A stretch of 44,091 bases of DNA, from assembly GCA_015232355.1 (NCBI GenBank), contig JADFZW010000038.1:1-44091 (forward strand), given 5' to 3'. The notes beneath the pieces are model-generated. The model was not told the DNA's origin. It did not search any database and saw nothing but the letters and a program-made list of their open reading frames with translations. Made by a program: the position numbers and the translations under genes. Below are positions 1-8,907 of this stretch, piece after piece. How positions within the stretch are numbered: the stretch's first letter is position 1; the number at the start of each line of letters is the position of its first letter. The DNA is from Oligoflexia bacterium (GTDB taxonomy: Bacteria > Bdellovibrionota > Bacteriovoracia > Bacteriovoracales > Bacteriovoracaceae).

Positions 1-79
1 AGTAGAAGTGAATTAAATTTCCCATTATTGTGTTTGTTGATAAGTAAAGTATTTCAATAAAATTATTTAAAATCTTTAT

Positions 80-460
80 TTATATAAATTTACGGAGTGG
101 ATCCTCGCCGAAGGCGATTAGTACAATGGTATTAATAGGCATTCCCTCTTTTATGGTGTTGGAACTTAATACTAGATCGGGAGTTAAAACAACTTTGGTT
201 GCACTTGTGGTTGCACTTGAGTTGGTAGGAGCAGCATCTGTAGTGTTATTACTTGTAACTGAATCAATAATGGATGGGCCACCACCACCTTTTTTGTCAT
301 TTGAGCTTTGAGAAACACAGTTTTGATATCCAAGTAAAATTATGGGAATTGTGATCAAAGATAAAAATAAATATTTTCTTTTTTTTATCTTAGTCCAGAT
401 TTCCGTTTCAAAGTATTTACGTACTTTTTGATAAATGTCTTTAAGTTTTTTCTTATCCAT
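80..460 (-). CDS. Small putative lipoprotein
   Basis: This is a 126-residue protein of unknown function. A lysine-rich cytoplasmic N-terminus is followed by a hydrophobic segment (LFLSLITIPIILLG) ending in YQNC, an atypical lipobox. The mature part is Ser/Thr/Asn-rich and low in complexity (a GGGG run, then SATTSATK), as expected for a tethered linker. An in-frame ATG lies eight codons upstream at 484, but it has no Shine-Dalgarno; the ATG at 460 follows AAGGGGTGG at a short distance, so I start there. It lies 65 nt downstream of, and on the same strand as, the signal peptidase II gene that would process it. Lipidation is an inference from the Cys position. No enzymatic domain is visible. Confidence 0.6.
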   Translation of the reverse strand: MDKKKLKDIYQKVRKYFETEIWTKIKKRKYLFLSLITIPIILLGYQNCVSQSSNDKKGGGGPSIIDSVTSNNTTDAAPTNSSATTSATKVVLTPDLVLSSNTIKEGMPINTIVLIAFGEDPLRKFI

Positions 461-525
461 AAACCACCCCTTTTGTTTTCCCATGTTAATTTTTGCATTT
501 AAGAGTCTATTTTAATAAAGATATT

Positions 526-1410
526 TTAATCTTTATTACGAGCTATATTTTTTGCAACAAAAGTAGCTATTTCTTCATACTCTTCTTGAAAATGATCATT
601 GTTTCGAAGAGAGAATTTTTCATTGTAATCTCTACTTAAAATATAGCGTTTGAATGCAAAAATTGCTCCTGCGCTTCGATTAGACATTCGTAAAGAAATA
701 AAAAAGAGAATCAAAGAAAATGTAAGAGTGTTAATAATAATACAAGTAATGAAAAAAATAATCTCTTTTAATTTAAATCCATAACTAAATAACATGAGGG
801 AAGATAAAGCCATAATCATAATAGAAAAAGAGAAAACTATTTGTAAAATCTCAACTGCATATTGATATTGAAAATTTTTATTAACTAAGTATTTTCCTCG
901 TTTATCGTCTGGAAACCAAAGTTTCTTTTCGAATTTTATTATTGCATAAAACAGCAAGACAGCACCAATGGCCAAGAAGCAATCACTGATGTTAAAATAA
1001 AATCTTCCCAGTGGTCCATCCTTGCCAATATTTATAAAGTCACAAACATATCCAAGACGAATTTTGTCGATTATATTTCCACTGATTCCTCCAATAAAAA
1101 ACGCCAATCCTACTCTTATTGATTTAATCTCTTGATCTATAGATCGATCGAGTAAAAAAAATACATATAGTATAAGACTATACAGAGATACTAAAAGAAT
1201 ATTAATACTCAATGTGGGTAGATCACTGAGATTACCAAATAATATTCCTTTATTTGGAACGAAGATAAAATGAACAAATGCAATGCTTTTTATTTTTAAA
1301 AATATCTCTAAATTACATTTAGTAATCTGATCAAGAAAAAATACCAACAAAGCGATTATGTAAATACAATAATTATATATTAAGTTCAAAAATATGTTAA
1401 ATTTTTGCAT
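526..1410 (-). CDS. lspA: Signal peptidase II with C-terminal 2TM/HAMP-like extension
   Basis: The first ~165 residues match lipoprotein signal peptidase, the membrane aspartyl protease that cleaves diacylglyceryl-prolipoproteins. Visible motifs are LDQITK (D27), NKGILFG (N53, G55), GGISGNIIDKI (N112, D115), GYVCDFI with D124, and FNISDC with D143. D124 and D143 are the expected catalytic pair. Family members are usually 150-200 residues, whereas this one is 294. After a basic loop near 165-180, residues ~185-240 contain two further hydrophobic helices. They are followed by NRSAGAIFAFKRYI and an LRNNDHFQEEYEEI stretch, which resemble the AGP...L and LR.xD segments of HAMP-like signalling linkers. 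The extension is real sequence in one open frame; its role is unknown. The lspA assignment is firm, and the HAMP-like reading is moderate. Confidence 0.85.
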   Translation of the reverse strand: MQKFNIFLNLIYNYCIYIIALLVFFLDQITKCNLEIFLKIKSIAFVHFIFVPNKGILFGNLSDLPTLSINILLVSLYSLILYVFFLLDRSIDQEIKSIRVGLAFFIGGISGNIIDKIRLGYVCDFINIGKDGPLGRFYFNISDCFLAIGAVLLFYAIIKFEKKLWFPDDKRGKYLVNKNFQYQYAVEILQIVFSFSIMIMALSSLMLFSYGFKLKEIIFFITCIIINTLTFSLILFFISLRMSNRSAGAIFAFKRYILSRDYNEKFSLRNNDHFQEEYEEIATFVAKNIARNKD

Positions 1411-1693
1411 AGATACTTATCGGCATAATTTTTATACTCTTAAAAAAAAAGTATATAAAAAAAGTATTGGAATCATTAAATATTGAAATATAATTTGTTT
1501 AAAATTGGAAATAATACAATAAAATTTATCTGAATGGGTCAAAACTGCTTTCAAGCAAGCATGGTGCAAACATAGAGAGATGATGTCAATTGCGCCATAA
1601 GAGATTAGTAACTTTTTTTATTTTGTTTTGTATTATTTAGGTGTAGCTTAATTATTATTTTTTTAAATTTTTAATATAGTTTAGGAGGCAAAG
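1411..1693. other. Divergent intergenic region upstream of the aldolase operon
   Basis: This is AT-rich spacer between lspA (minus) and the aldolase gene (plus), so it should hold promoters for both. A TATTAT hexamer at 1631-1636 is a possible -10 for the plus operon, but no convincing -35 sits 16-18 nt upstream. A strong AGGAGG Shine-Dalgarno lies at 1683-1688. The segment around 1545-1600 is slightly richer in G+C and might be structured, but I recognise no riboswitch. Confidence 0.4.
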
Positions 1694-2575
1694 ATGTCAT
1701 TAGTAAATAGTACTGATCTTTTAGTGCGTGCACGTGCAGGTCGCTACGCTGTTCCAGCATTTAATATTGTAGATTTTGCAACTGCAAGAGCTGCAATAGA
1801 AATGGCCAGAAAGAAAAACTCTCCTTTGATTCTTCAAACTTCACAATCGGTAGTCGAATATTATGGGTATAAAGCAATTGCTTCTTGGGTAAACTCTCTT
1901 CTCTCTGACAAGAGTGGTGGCAAGATTAGTGATGAAGTAGTTTTGCATTTAGATCATGGAACCAAGATGGAAGTTATTAAGGGTTGTATTGAGAATGGAT
2001 GGTCATCTGTGATGATCGATGCTTCACGCTTTTCATTCGAAGAAAATATGCGCTTAACTAAAGAGGTGGTTGATATGGCCCATGCACGCGGGATAAGTGC
2101 AGAGGGAGAATTGGGGCATATTGGAGGAGTTGAAGATCACATCAACATCGATAAAGATAAAGCCAGATTAACAGAACCAGAGAGTGTAGTAGAGTTTTTC
2201 GAAAAGACTGGAGTTGATTCTTTGGCCGTAGCTATAGGAACTGCTCATGGTAAGTATGAGGGTTCAGGACCTAAATTAGATTTCGAAAGACTTGCAGAAA
2301 TAAATGCAATCACTCCTAGACCGCTAGTACTACATGGTTGTTCAGATATTCCAAAAGAACAGATTTTAAAATTGATTGCTAATGGTGCCTCTAAAATTAA
2401 TGTTTCAACGGAAGTAAAAATTCGTTATGCTGATTCTTTGATTGAATACTTATCTTCTCATAGAGAAGAATATAATCCTATGAAGTTTATTGAGAATTCT
2501 CATAAGCGCTTGATGGATCTTTTTAATATGTTGATTGATTGGTGTGGAAGCAGTGATAAACGTGGAGATAAGTAA
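1694..2575 (+). CDS. Class II (zinc) ketose-bisphosphate aldolase family
   Basis: A 293-residue member of the FbaA/GatY/KbaY family, TIM-barrel enzymes that reversibly cleave a ketose (bis)phosphate to dihydroxyacetone phosphate and an aldehyde. Family motifs are in order: VPAFNI (20-25), LHLDHG with D87/H88, SVMIDAS (D109), EGELGHIGG (137-145), IGTAHGKY with H185, VLHGCSDIP with H214, and KINVSTE (N236). H88, H185 and H214 are the expected zinc ligands. AGGAGG lies 6 nt before the ATG. It is the first gene of a six-gene operon, and its stop directly abuts the next ATG. Sequence alone does not separate fructose-, tagatose- or other-substrate aldolases. The neighbouring GlpA-like, PHP and HAD genes suggest a dedicated catabolic aldolase rather than the glycolytic one. 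Confidence 0.9.
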   Translation: MSLVNSTDLLVRARAGRYAVPAFNIVDFATARAAIEMARKKNSPLILQTSQSVVEYYGYKAIASWVNSLLSDKSGGKISDEVVLHLDHGTKMEVIKGCIENGWSSVMIDASRFSFEENMRLTKEVVDMAHARGISAEGELGHIGGVEDHINIDKDKARLTEPESVVEFFEKTGVDSLAVAIGTAHGKYEGSGPKLDFERLAEINAITPRPLVLHGCSDIPKEQILKLIANGASKINVSTEVKIRYADSLIEYLSSHREEYNPMKFIENSHKRLMDLFNMLIDWCGSSDKRGDK

Positions 2576-3532
2576 ATGGAAACAACAGAGATAATAAAAA
2601 GATTTGAATTTGATTGTCACTGCCATACCAACAGATCTGATGGCCGTGATACTCCAGAGCAATTGATTGCCAATGCAGTTAAGAGTGGAGTGTATGGATT
2701 AGCAATTGTTGATCATGATATAACTCCACCACAAGAGATTGCTGGAATAAATTCTTTAGAGTATGCAAAGAAAAATGGATTAAAGCATTTGATTTTAGGT
2801 TATGAATTTTCTTGTGATAAGTATGTCGATGATGTTCATATCATCGGTTACAATATGGATTGGAATCATCCAGGAGTGAAAGCGGAAGTTGAAGCAGCTG
2901 CAAAAAGTAAGGGCGATGCTTACGAAGAGTTATGTCAGGTTTTAACTAAGCATGGAATGCCAATTGATTTTGAGAGAGATATTTTATGTGATGGTGGAAG
3001 TGAGTGCAAACGCACTCGCACTCGTGATGATGTTCAAAGAAAACATATCTTCGAATGTATGGCCAAAAAAGGATATACTAAAACTTGGGATGAGGCAAAG
3101 TTACTTGTGCGTGATAATCCTCACCTAAATGTAGAGCGAAGAAAGATTGATCCGCGAGAGGCGATAAAATTAATTCATGCTGCTGGTGGAGTTGCAGTGC
3201 TGGCCCATCCATTCTTAATTGATGAGCGTGTGTATCCTGATGGTGGAAAATTATCTGCAGCAAAGGCACTTACAAGAGAAGAGTATATTGAGAGGTTGTT
3301 GAGTGCTGATGATAGAGCAAGTTCATTAGATGGAATGGAATCGCTTTATACTTATGAGAAGACTACTTACAAAGGAAAGATGAGTAGGTGGCAAATTAGA
3401 GATTATATAGAAAATAAATATGCTAATAGAGTGCGCTTTTTTACTGCTGGATCAGATTATCATAACGATAGCAGTGGTAGATATATTGGTGAATGCGGAC
3501 TTGATTTAGCTGAATTTGAGAGGATATTTTAA
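2576..3532 (+). CDS. PHP-domain metal-dependent phosphoesterase
   Basis: This 318-residue PHP (polymerase and histidinol phosphatase) family protein carries the metal-binding motifs CHCHTNRSDG (H15, H17, D22), IVDHD (D46, H47), GYEFSC (E77), a VHIIGYN motif (H88), VAVLAHP (H211) and GSDYH (D294, H296). An insert around 100-190 separates the motifs, as in COG0613 phosphoesterases. Members of that group hydrolyse 5'-phospho-oligonucleotides or small phosphate esters; one characterised actinobacterial member acts on a cyclic ribose phosphate. By context it may process a small phosphorylated metabolite of the aldolase pathway; that is an inference. Its ATG follows the aldolase stop with no gap, and its own TAA overlaps the next ATG by one base, so translation is probably coupled. 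Confidence 0.85.
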   Translation: METTEIIKRFEFDCHCHTNRSDGRDTPEQLIANAVKSGVYGLAIVDHDITPPQEIAGINSLEYAKKNGLKHLILGYEFSCDKYVDDVHIIGYNMDWNHPGVKAEVEAAAKSKGDAYEELCQVLTKHGMPIDFERDILCDGGSECKRTRTRDDVQRKHIFECMAKKGYTKTWDEAKLLVRDNPHLNVERRKIDPREAIKLIHAAGGVAVLAHPFLIDERVYPDGGKLSAAKALTREEYIERLLSADDRASSLDGMESLYTYEKTTYKGKMSRWQIRDYIENKYANRVRFFTAGSDYHNDSSGRYIGECGLDLAEFERIF

Positions 3533-5037
3533 TGAAATTAGAGAGCAAAAAAGAGAGTAAAAAAGAAAACAAAGTTTTTAAAGTTGTAATAGTGGGTGCG
3601 GGAGTTGTTGGTTCAGCAATTGCTCGTGAATTATCGATGTATAAAAATTTAGAGGTATCAGTTCTTGAGGCGGAAGATGATGTTTGTTGTGGTACCAGTA
3701 AAGCAAACAACTCACACATTGTTTGTGGTGCTGATGTTAATGCCAACACTATAGAATTGGAAATGGTAAAGAGAAGTAATCGTCGATGGGAACAATTAGC
3801 GAAAGAGCTAGATATTGAATTCGTTCGCTGTGGTTCTTTTAATGTGGCCTTAAGTGATGATGAATTTAATAATGTTTTACCAGCGATAAAAAAGAGTGCA
3901 GAGGAGAGTGGGGTGATGAGTACGCGTATAATTGATAGGCGCGAACTCTTAGAGTATGAACCAAATGTTTCGCCAGAAGCGCGAGGTGCACTCTACATTC
4001 CAGACGACGGTTCAATGCTCTCCTATTATTTGGTTTTAGCATTGGCAGAGAATGCTGCTCAAAATGGAGTGAAATTTTATTTTGAAAAGCGAGTAACAGA
4101 TATTAAATATGATCTGCTTGCAAAACATAAATATAATATTAAGTGTGAAGATAATTTTGTGATTGATGCTGATTTTGTAATTAACAGTGCGGGCCTCTAT
4201 TCAGATAAAATTTCTAAATTAGCTGGATGGAATAATTTTGATATTCATCCTCGTAAGGGAGAGTTTTGGGTATTAGATAAAAAATATGGAAATAAAGTAA
4301 ACTCTATTGTCTATGGTTGCCCACAACCAGATTATCGTGGAACAACAGTAGTGCGTACACGTGATGGTAATTTGATGGTTGGTCCAACAGCGCGCGATCT
4401 TGTTGATAAAGAAGATAAATCAACTTCAGAGTGGGGTCTAGAGAAAGCATGGGAAGCTGGAAAGAAAATTTTTCCTTGGCTTGAAAAATCGATGACCATT
4501 CATCAATATGTTGGATTGAGAGCAAGATGTGCTACCATTAAAGATTACATTATTGGTTGGCATCCAGATGGTGAACAACCATTTATCAACGCCGCCGGCA
4601 TTCGCTCAACAGGAATTAGTGGTTCAATTGGAATTGGTGAATATGTTACAGAGTTGTTAGCACAAAGAATTTCATTAGAGATGAATGCAGATTTTAATCC
4701 CTATCGAAAAGGAATTAAGAGTTTCGCAAAAGCTGAGAGCAAAGAGGAGAAAGAAAAGTTAATTGCAGAAAATGCTGATTATGCAAAAATAGTTTGTCGT
4801 TGTCAGAAAGTAACTGAAGCAGAAATTAAAGCAGCACTTGATAATCCACTAGGAGTACATTCACTAGATGCAATTAAGAGACGTACAAAAGCGCAGATGG
4901 GAAGATGCCAAGGTGGTTTTTGTACCTCTAGAATTATCTCTATAATCGAAGAGAAGAAGGGAATAGATCCGTTAACAATTACTAAGCGTGGAAGTGGTTC
5001 GGAAGTGGTGGTAGCGAGAACTAAGGAGGTGTTATAA
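3532..5037 (+). CDS. GlpA-like FAD-dependent dehydrogenase with BFD [2Fe-2S] domain
   Basis: A 501-residue flavoprotein of the DAO superfamily. The N-terminal Rossmann motif VGAGVVGSAIAREL (G22, G24, G27) binds FAD. The middle (~30-400) fits the glycerol-3-phosphate dehydrogenase/L-2-hydroxyglutarate oxidase group. The C-terminus has a bacterioferritin-associated-ferredoxin-like domain with C422, C424, C459 and C464, as in anaerobic GlpA. The start is a one-base overlap with the PHP stop; the Lys/Glu-rich N-terminus (KKESKKENK) is unusual and could be trimmed if a later start is used. Together with the next two genes it resembles the GlpA / FAD oxidoreductase / DUF1667 sets of anaerobes, which may replace GlpABC and yield dihydroxyacetone phosphate. 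The exact substrate (glycerol 3-phosphate or another 2-hydroxy compound) is not determined by sequence. Confidence 0.85.
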   Translation: MKLESKKESKKENKVFKVVIVGAGVVGSAIARELSMYKNLEVSVLEAEDDVCCGTSKANNSHIVCGADVNANTIELEMVKRSNRRWEQLAKELDIEFVRCGSFNVALSDDEFNNVLPAIKKSAEESGVMSTRIIDRRELLEYEPNVSPEARGALYIPDDGSMLSYYLVLALAENAAQNGVKFYFEKRVTDIKYDLLAKHKYNIKCEDNFVIDADFVINSAGLYSDKISKLAGWNNFDIHPRKGEFWVLDKKYGNKVNSIVYGCPQPDYRGTTVVRTRDGNLMVGPTARDLVDKEDKSTSEWGLEKAWEAGKKIFPWLEKSMTIHQYVGLRARCATIKDYIIGWHPDGEQPFINAAGIRSTGISGSIGIGEYVTELLAQRISLEMNADFNPYRKGIKSFAKAESKEEKEKLIAENADYAKIVCRCQKVTEAEIKAALDNPLGVHSLDAIKRRTKAQMGRCQGGFCTSRIISIIEEKKGIDPLTITKRGSGSEVVVARTKEVL

Positions 5038-6365
5038 TGAATACAAATAATACTTGTGATGTATATGATGTGATAGTAGTGGGTGCAGGTCCTGCAGGAT
5101 TATCAGCGGCGATCGCGGCCGCGAATTCAGCAGCAGAAGATTCTAAATCAAAAGTGCTATTGATAGAAAGAGATAAAACTTTTGGAGGAATTCTCAATCA
5201 ATGTATTCATAATGGTTTTGGTTTACATCTCTTTAAGAAAGATTTAACTGGTCCTGAATATGCTGAACACTTCATTAAAGAATTAAAAGAGAAAAAAAAT
5301 ATTACATCTTGGTGTAATACTTTTGTATTAGAGGTTCTACCTAAAAAAGATCTTCATGAAGTAGTGTGTGTGAGTAGAGAGCATGGTCTATGCACACTCA
5401 AAGCAAAAGCAATTGTTTTAGCTATGGGTTGTAGAGAGCGTACTCGTGGCCACTTAGCACTTCCAGGAACAAGACCTGCTGGAATTTTTACTGCGGGAAC
5501 AGCACAGAGATTAACAAACATTGAAGGATTAATGCCTGGAAGACGTGTAGTGATTTTAGGTTCAGGTGATATTGGAATGATTATGGCCAGACGTCTTACC
5601 CTCGAAGGCGCTAAAGTAGAAGCAGTTGTTGATCGTCTTCCATATGTAAGTGGTCTAACTAGAAATCGAGTTCAATGTGTAGATGATTTTAATATTCCTT
5701 TGTATCTTAATCATACTGTGACTTTTATCAAAGGTAACAAGAGAGTTGAGGCAGTAGAGATTGCAGATGTAAATGATCTGCAAAATTCTAATTCTAGAAG
5801 ATTAATTGAATGTGATACTCTGTTACTCTCTGTTGGTTTAATTCCTGAAAATGAACTTACAGAAGCAGCAGGAATAGCAATGGATGCAAAAACTGCAGGA
5901 GCATTAGTTGATGATAATTTTCAAACTAGTATTCCTGGTATCTTTGCTTGTGGAAATGTTTTACATGTATCAGACTTAGTTGATTACGTTTCAAGTGATG
6001 CTGCAATTGCCGGTTGTGCGGCCGCGCACTTTGCTGCTTTAACAGTAGTAAATAAGCATAATAGTATAAAGGTAACAACTGGAGAAAATGTAACTTACAG
6101 TGTACCTCAAATGATTAATATCCCAGCTACAAGTGCAACAAGTGCAACAAGTGCAACAACTAAAGAAGTAACTCTTTCTTATAGAGTGAAAACTCCACTT
6201 AAAGATGTTCGTACAGTAATTACAAATCAAAAAGATGGAAAAATTATTTTTGAGGGTGCAAGAAAAAAGATCATGCGTCCTGGAGAGATGGAGAGAGTGA
6301 AATTTAATTTGAATAAAGATCAGATGGAAAAAATTGAGCATTCTCTTCTTTTGGAGGTAAAATAG
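5037..6365 (+). CDS. FAD/NAD-dependent pyridine nucleotide-disulfide-type oxidoreductase
   Basis: This 442-residue protein has two dinucleotide-binding motifs: VVGAGPAGLSAA (G16, G18, G21) for FAD, and VVILGSGDIGMIMARR near 180 for NAD(P). ATG-family and substrate-loop segments follow, with GIFACGNV near 305 typical of the FAD domain end. It lacks the CxxC or CxxxxC redox disulfide of the reductase branch. It probably passes electrons between the GlpA-like partner and a nicotinamide or other acceptor. Residues ~370-385 contain a TSATSATSATT tract encoded by a perfect 9-nt tandem repeat (agtgcaaca) at ~6131-6160. The start codon overlaps the upstream stop. Its ~75-residue C-terminal extension beyond the repeat has no motif I recognise. 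Confidence 0.85.
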   Translation: MNTNNTCDVYDVIVVGAGPAGLSAAIAAANSAAEDSKSKVLLIERDKTFGGILNQCIHNGFGLHLFKKDLTGPEYAEHFIKELKEKKNITSWCNTFVLEVLPKKDLHEVVCVSREHGLCTLKAKAIVLAMGCRERTRGHLALPGTRPAGIFTAGTAQRLTNIEGLMPGRRVVILGSGDIGMIMARRLTLEGAKVEAVVDRLPYVSGLTRNRVQCVDDFNIPLYLNHTVTFIKGNKRVEAVEIADVNDLQNSNSRRLIECDTLLLSVGLIPENELTEAAGIAMDAKTAGALVDDNFQTSIPGIFACGNVLHVSDLVDYVSSDAAIAGCAAAHFAALTVVNKHNSIKVTTGENVTYSVPQMINIPATSATSATSATTKEVTLSYRVKTPLKDVRTVITNQKDGKIIFEGARKKIMRPGEMERVKFNLNKDQMEKIEHSLLLEVK

Positions 6366-6731
6366 ATGAGTACAAAAAAAATTATTACTTGTATCAGTTG
6401 TCCGATGGGATGTGATTGCGATACCGAAAATTTAGAGAGCATCACCTGCTCTGCTGGCCGCAAATATGTACAAAATGAATTAACAAATCCTCAAAGAGTA
6501 GTTACCACTACCATCAGAGTAAAAGGAAGTAATGGTAGGAGCAGTAGTTTATTACCAGTGAGAACTTCAACCGCCATTCCTAAGAATGATATTTTTAAAT
6601 TGATGGATCTTACAAGAAAAGTGGAAGTCGAACTATCCGCCGATTCAATCTCTTCTATTAAATGTGGTGATATAATTTTCAAAGATATAGGAGGAAGTGG
6701 GATAGATCTAATCGCTACTTCTTCGAAGTAA
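6366..6731 (+). CDS. DUF1667 cysteine-rich protein
   Basis: A small 121-residue protein with N-terminal cysteines C9, C12, C16, C18 and C28 in a C-x2-C-P-x-G-C pattern followed by CSAGRKY. This is the signature of the DUF1667 family, commonly encoded directly after GlpA-like and FAD/NAD oxidoreductases. The spaced cysteines suggest an iron-sulfur or zinc site, so it is probably a small electron-transfer or assembly subunit of the three-gene dehydrogenase. The second half (PVRTSTAIPKNDIFKLMDL and on) matches the usual family layout. It starts 3 nt after the previous stop with GGAGG immediately upstream (6353-6357). Confidence 0.85.
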   Translation: MSTKKIITCISCPMGCDCDTENLESITCSAGRKYVQNELTNPQRVVTTTIRVKGSNGRSSSLLPVRTSTAIPKNDIFKLMDLTRKVEVELSADSISSIKCGDIIFKDIGGSGIDLIATSSK

Positions 6732-6736
6732 AACAA

Positions 6737-7453
6737 ATGAAAAAGATCAAGGCCATAATTTTTGATTTAGATGGAACGTTAGTAAATACAGTAGAAGATA
6801 TTACTAAGGCAGTAAATCAAGTATTAAGTGAATATAATTATCCACTTCACTCCATTAATGAATGCCAGGATTTTATTGGAGAGGGAGTGGAGAAACTTAT
6901 GCTTTTGGCGTCTCCTTATCATAACCTTCCTCCATCTGAAAAGAGAGAGCAAATTCTAAGGGAGATGGTAGAGCGCTTTAATTATTACTACCAACAGTGC
7001 TACTTGGAAAAGAGTAAACCCTATCCAGGAATAACTTCACTATTAGATAGATTAGTAAACGCTAAAATTCCTCTGGCCATACTCTCTAACAAAACTCACT
7101 CTTTTGTAGTACAAACTGCTAAACATCTTTTCAAAGAGGAGATCTTTGCTGGTAGAGTTTTCGGAGCTGGGACTAACTTTCCAAGAAAACCAGATCCAAC
7201 TCTTCCTCTTCACCTTTGTAGAGAGATGACTGGACGTGAGTTAGGAAGAAGAAGTGAGAGCACCTTTGAAACTTTTGAAGATTGTCTCTTTGTAGGTGAC
7301 AGCGATATTGATATTAATACTGCTAAAAATGCAGGAATGTTATCGGTTGCAGTTAGTTGGGGTTTTCAAAAAGTAGACCATCTAAAAAAGTTTGATCCAT
7401 GGAGAATCGTAAATACTGCAGAAGAATTGTTGAAGAATTGTTCAATCGTTTAG
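6737..7453 (+). CDS. HAD-superfamily phosphatase, phosphoglycolate phosphatase-like
   Basis: The 238-residue sequence has the full HAD motif set: FDLDGTLVNT (nucleophile D10, acid/base D12), ILSNK (motif II), a KPDP lysine (motif III) and VGDSDIDI (motif IV). The helical cap between motifs I and II places it with Gph/PGP-type class I enzymes. It is a soluble cytoplasmic phosphomonoesterase. As the last gene of the operon, five bases after DUF1667, it may dephosphorylate a pathway product. Gph-like housekeeping activity is the alternative. No clear intrinsic terminator follows in the 200-nt gap to the next gene. Confidence 0.85.
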   Translation: MKKIKAIIFDLDGTLVNTVEDITKAVNQVLSEYNYPLHSINECQDFIGEGVEKLMLLASPYHNLPPSEKREQILREMVERFNYYYQQCYLEKSKPYPGITSLLDRLVNAKIPLAILSNKTHSFVVQTAKHLFKEEIFAGRVFGAGTNFPRKPDPTLPLHLCREMTGRELGRRSESTFETFEDCLFVGDSDIDINTAKNAGMLSVAVSWGFQKVDHLKKFDPWRIVNTAEELLKNCSIV

Positions 7454-7653
7454 GTGCCAAACTTTCAAGCCAGTTTTTAATTTTTATAAAAAATTTTCCT
7501 TTTATCTTAGTAATTGAAATAACTTGATTTTCAATATTTTGTTTAAATAGATTTAATTTATAAATGAATCTTTTTTAAGTGTCATATACAATGGTTATTG
7601 CTTGAAATGTTTTCTGGCAATAAAGTGATGACATTATAAAAGAAAGAAAATTT

Positions 7654-8847
7654 ATGAATAACATTAGAGTAAGAGTCAAAGTAAATAGATCATACAAACT
7701 TTTATTGGTATGTAATCTGTTGTTTAATTTGTTGTTTAATATGTCACTGCTTCTAGATTGCTTTGCTAATCAAACTAAACCAACGACAGATGTAAAGACG
7801 ACATCAGATCAAGTAGTAAATTTAGAAAATAGGGAGAGTAATAGCAAGAGCAAGAGCAAGAGCAATAGCAAGGAAGGTAAAATACAAATTGTTATTAGTG
7901 TAGATTGGGAGGGAGAAGATTTAAAAGATGCAAATCTAAAAGCATTTAATAATTTCAGAGAAAAATACCCCCAAATAAAAATTCAACATTTTTTAAATCC
8001 AGTTTACTTTTTACGAGCTGAAGAGCTTGCTTTAAGTGAGGAAGAAGTTAATAAAAAGATAAGATCTGTTATTCGAGAAGGTGATGAAGAGGGACTCCAT
8101 TTACATGCTTGGAGACATATTGTTGAAAAAAGTAAAGTTAAATTTAAGGATGAATTTTGTAATCCTGTCTATCCAAATTTTTTTGATTTTTTTAATAGCA
8201 GTAAAGATGGGTTGTTCGTTCCAATTTGGGTTTATACCAAAGAAGAATTAATAAAAATAATTGCTACCTCGAAAGAAATTTTAATGAAACAAAAGTTCAA
8301 AGAACCGAAATCTTTTCGCGCCGGTGGTTGGATGGCCACATCTGATGTTTTATATGCTTTAGCAGAAAGTGGAATTAAAATTGATTGTTCTTCCATACCA
8401 TCTTGTTACAGTTTAAGTGGTTGGGATGAAGGTTATTTAAAAAAATGGGTTAATCAAATCTGGGCCAGCATTAAACCAACAGAACAACCATTTATTGTTG
8501 GAGAAGGACATCAGCAAATAATCGAGCTTCCTAATAATGGACACCTCTCTGACTATGTTTCCGCTAAGCAAATGTTAGAAAGTTTCAAGAACATGGTGGA
8601 TGAATTAAAAAAGAATCCATCGAAGGACATCTATTTATCACTAGGTTTCCATCAAGAAAGTGCGGCAGAATATTTAATTAATTTACAGGAAGCAATTGAG
8701 CTTATTAAAGAATGGGCCTTGCAAAATAATGTTCCTTATGAATTTGCGACTTTTCCTTTAAAGGGTTTAATAGATGCTCAAACATCAAAAACATTGCCAT
8801 CAAAACAAATTATTAAAGCGGATGAGATGAATATGTTTCCTCAGTAA
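7654..8847 (+). CDS. Exported polysaccharide deacetylase-like protein
   Basis: This 397-residue protein has an N-terminal hydrophobic segment (residues ~14-36) that is probably a signal peptide or membrane anchor. A Ser/Lys linker of tandem repeats (residues ~61-75, from an agcaag repeat near 7844-7874) follows. The rest resembles the NodB/polysaccharide deacetylase fold: ISVDWEGED (D84) as motif 1, GLHLHAWRH (H149/H151, H155) as the metal motif, FRAGGWMA as motif 3, and LSLGFHQESA as the late His motif. It is therefore likely a periplasmic or surface metal-dependent carbohydrate N-deacetylase. The motif spacing is divergent, so the substrate and even the activity are uncertain. It has its own start after a 200-nt gap and is followed at 60 nt by another exported protein. 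Confidence 0.65.
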   Translation: MNNIRVRVKVNRSYKLLLVCNLLFNLLFNMSLLLDCFANQTKPTTDVKTTSDQVVNLENRESNSKSKSKSNSKEGKIQIVISVDWEGEDLKDANLKAFNNFREKYPQIKIQHFLNPVYFLRAEELALSEEEVNKKIRSVIREGDEEGLHLHAWRHIVEKSKVKFKDEFCNPVYPNFFDFFNSSKDGLFVPIWVYTKEELIKIIATSKEILMKQKFKEPKSFRAGGWMATSDVLYALAESGIKIDCSSIPSCYSLSGWDEGYLKKWVNQIWASIKPTEQPFIVGEGHQQIIELPNNGHLSDYVSAKQMLESFKNMVDELKKNPSKDIYLSLGFHQESAAEYLINLQEAIELIKEWALQNNVPYEFATFPLKGLIDAQTSKTLPSKQIIKADEMNMFPQ

Positions 8848-8907
8848 GAATGTGGCATAAATATAATAAATATAAATGTTAGAATATTATTTGTTGTGAG
8901 ATAGGAA

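Noticed and set aside
1540..1610. Possible riboswitch or structured leader before the aldolase operon
   Set aside because: The segment is slightly richer in G+C, but I could not build a conserved fold or find known riboswitch sequence motifs.
5104..5128. A cluster resembling a cloning site (AsiSI-, NotI- and EcoRI-like sites) in the FAD/NAD oxidoreductase gene
   Set aside because: It is in frame, encodes the Ala-rich helix expected after GAGPAGLSAA, and the protein continues normally. Chance or native sequence.
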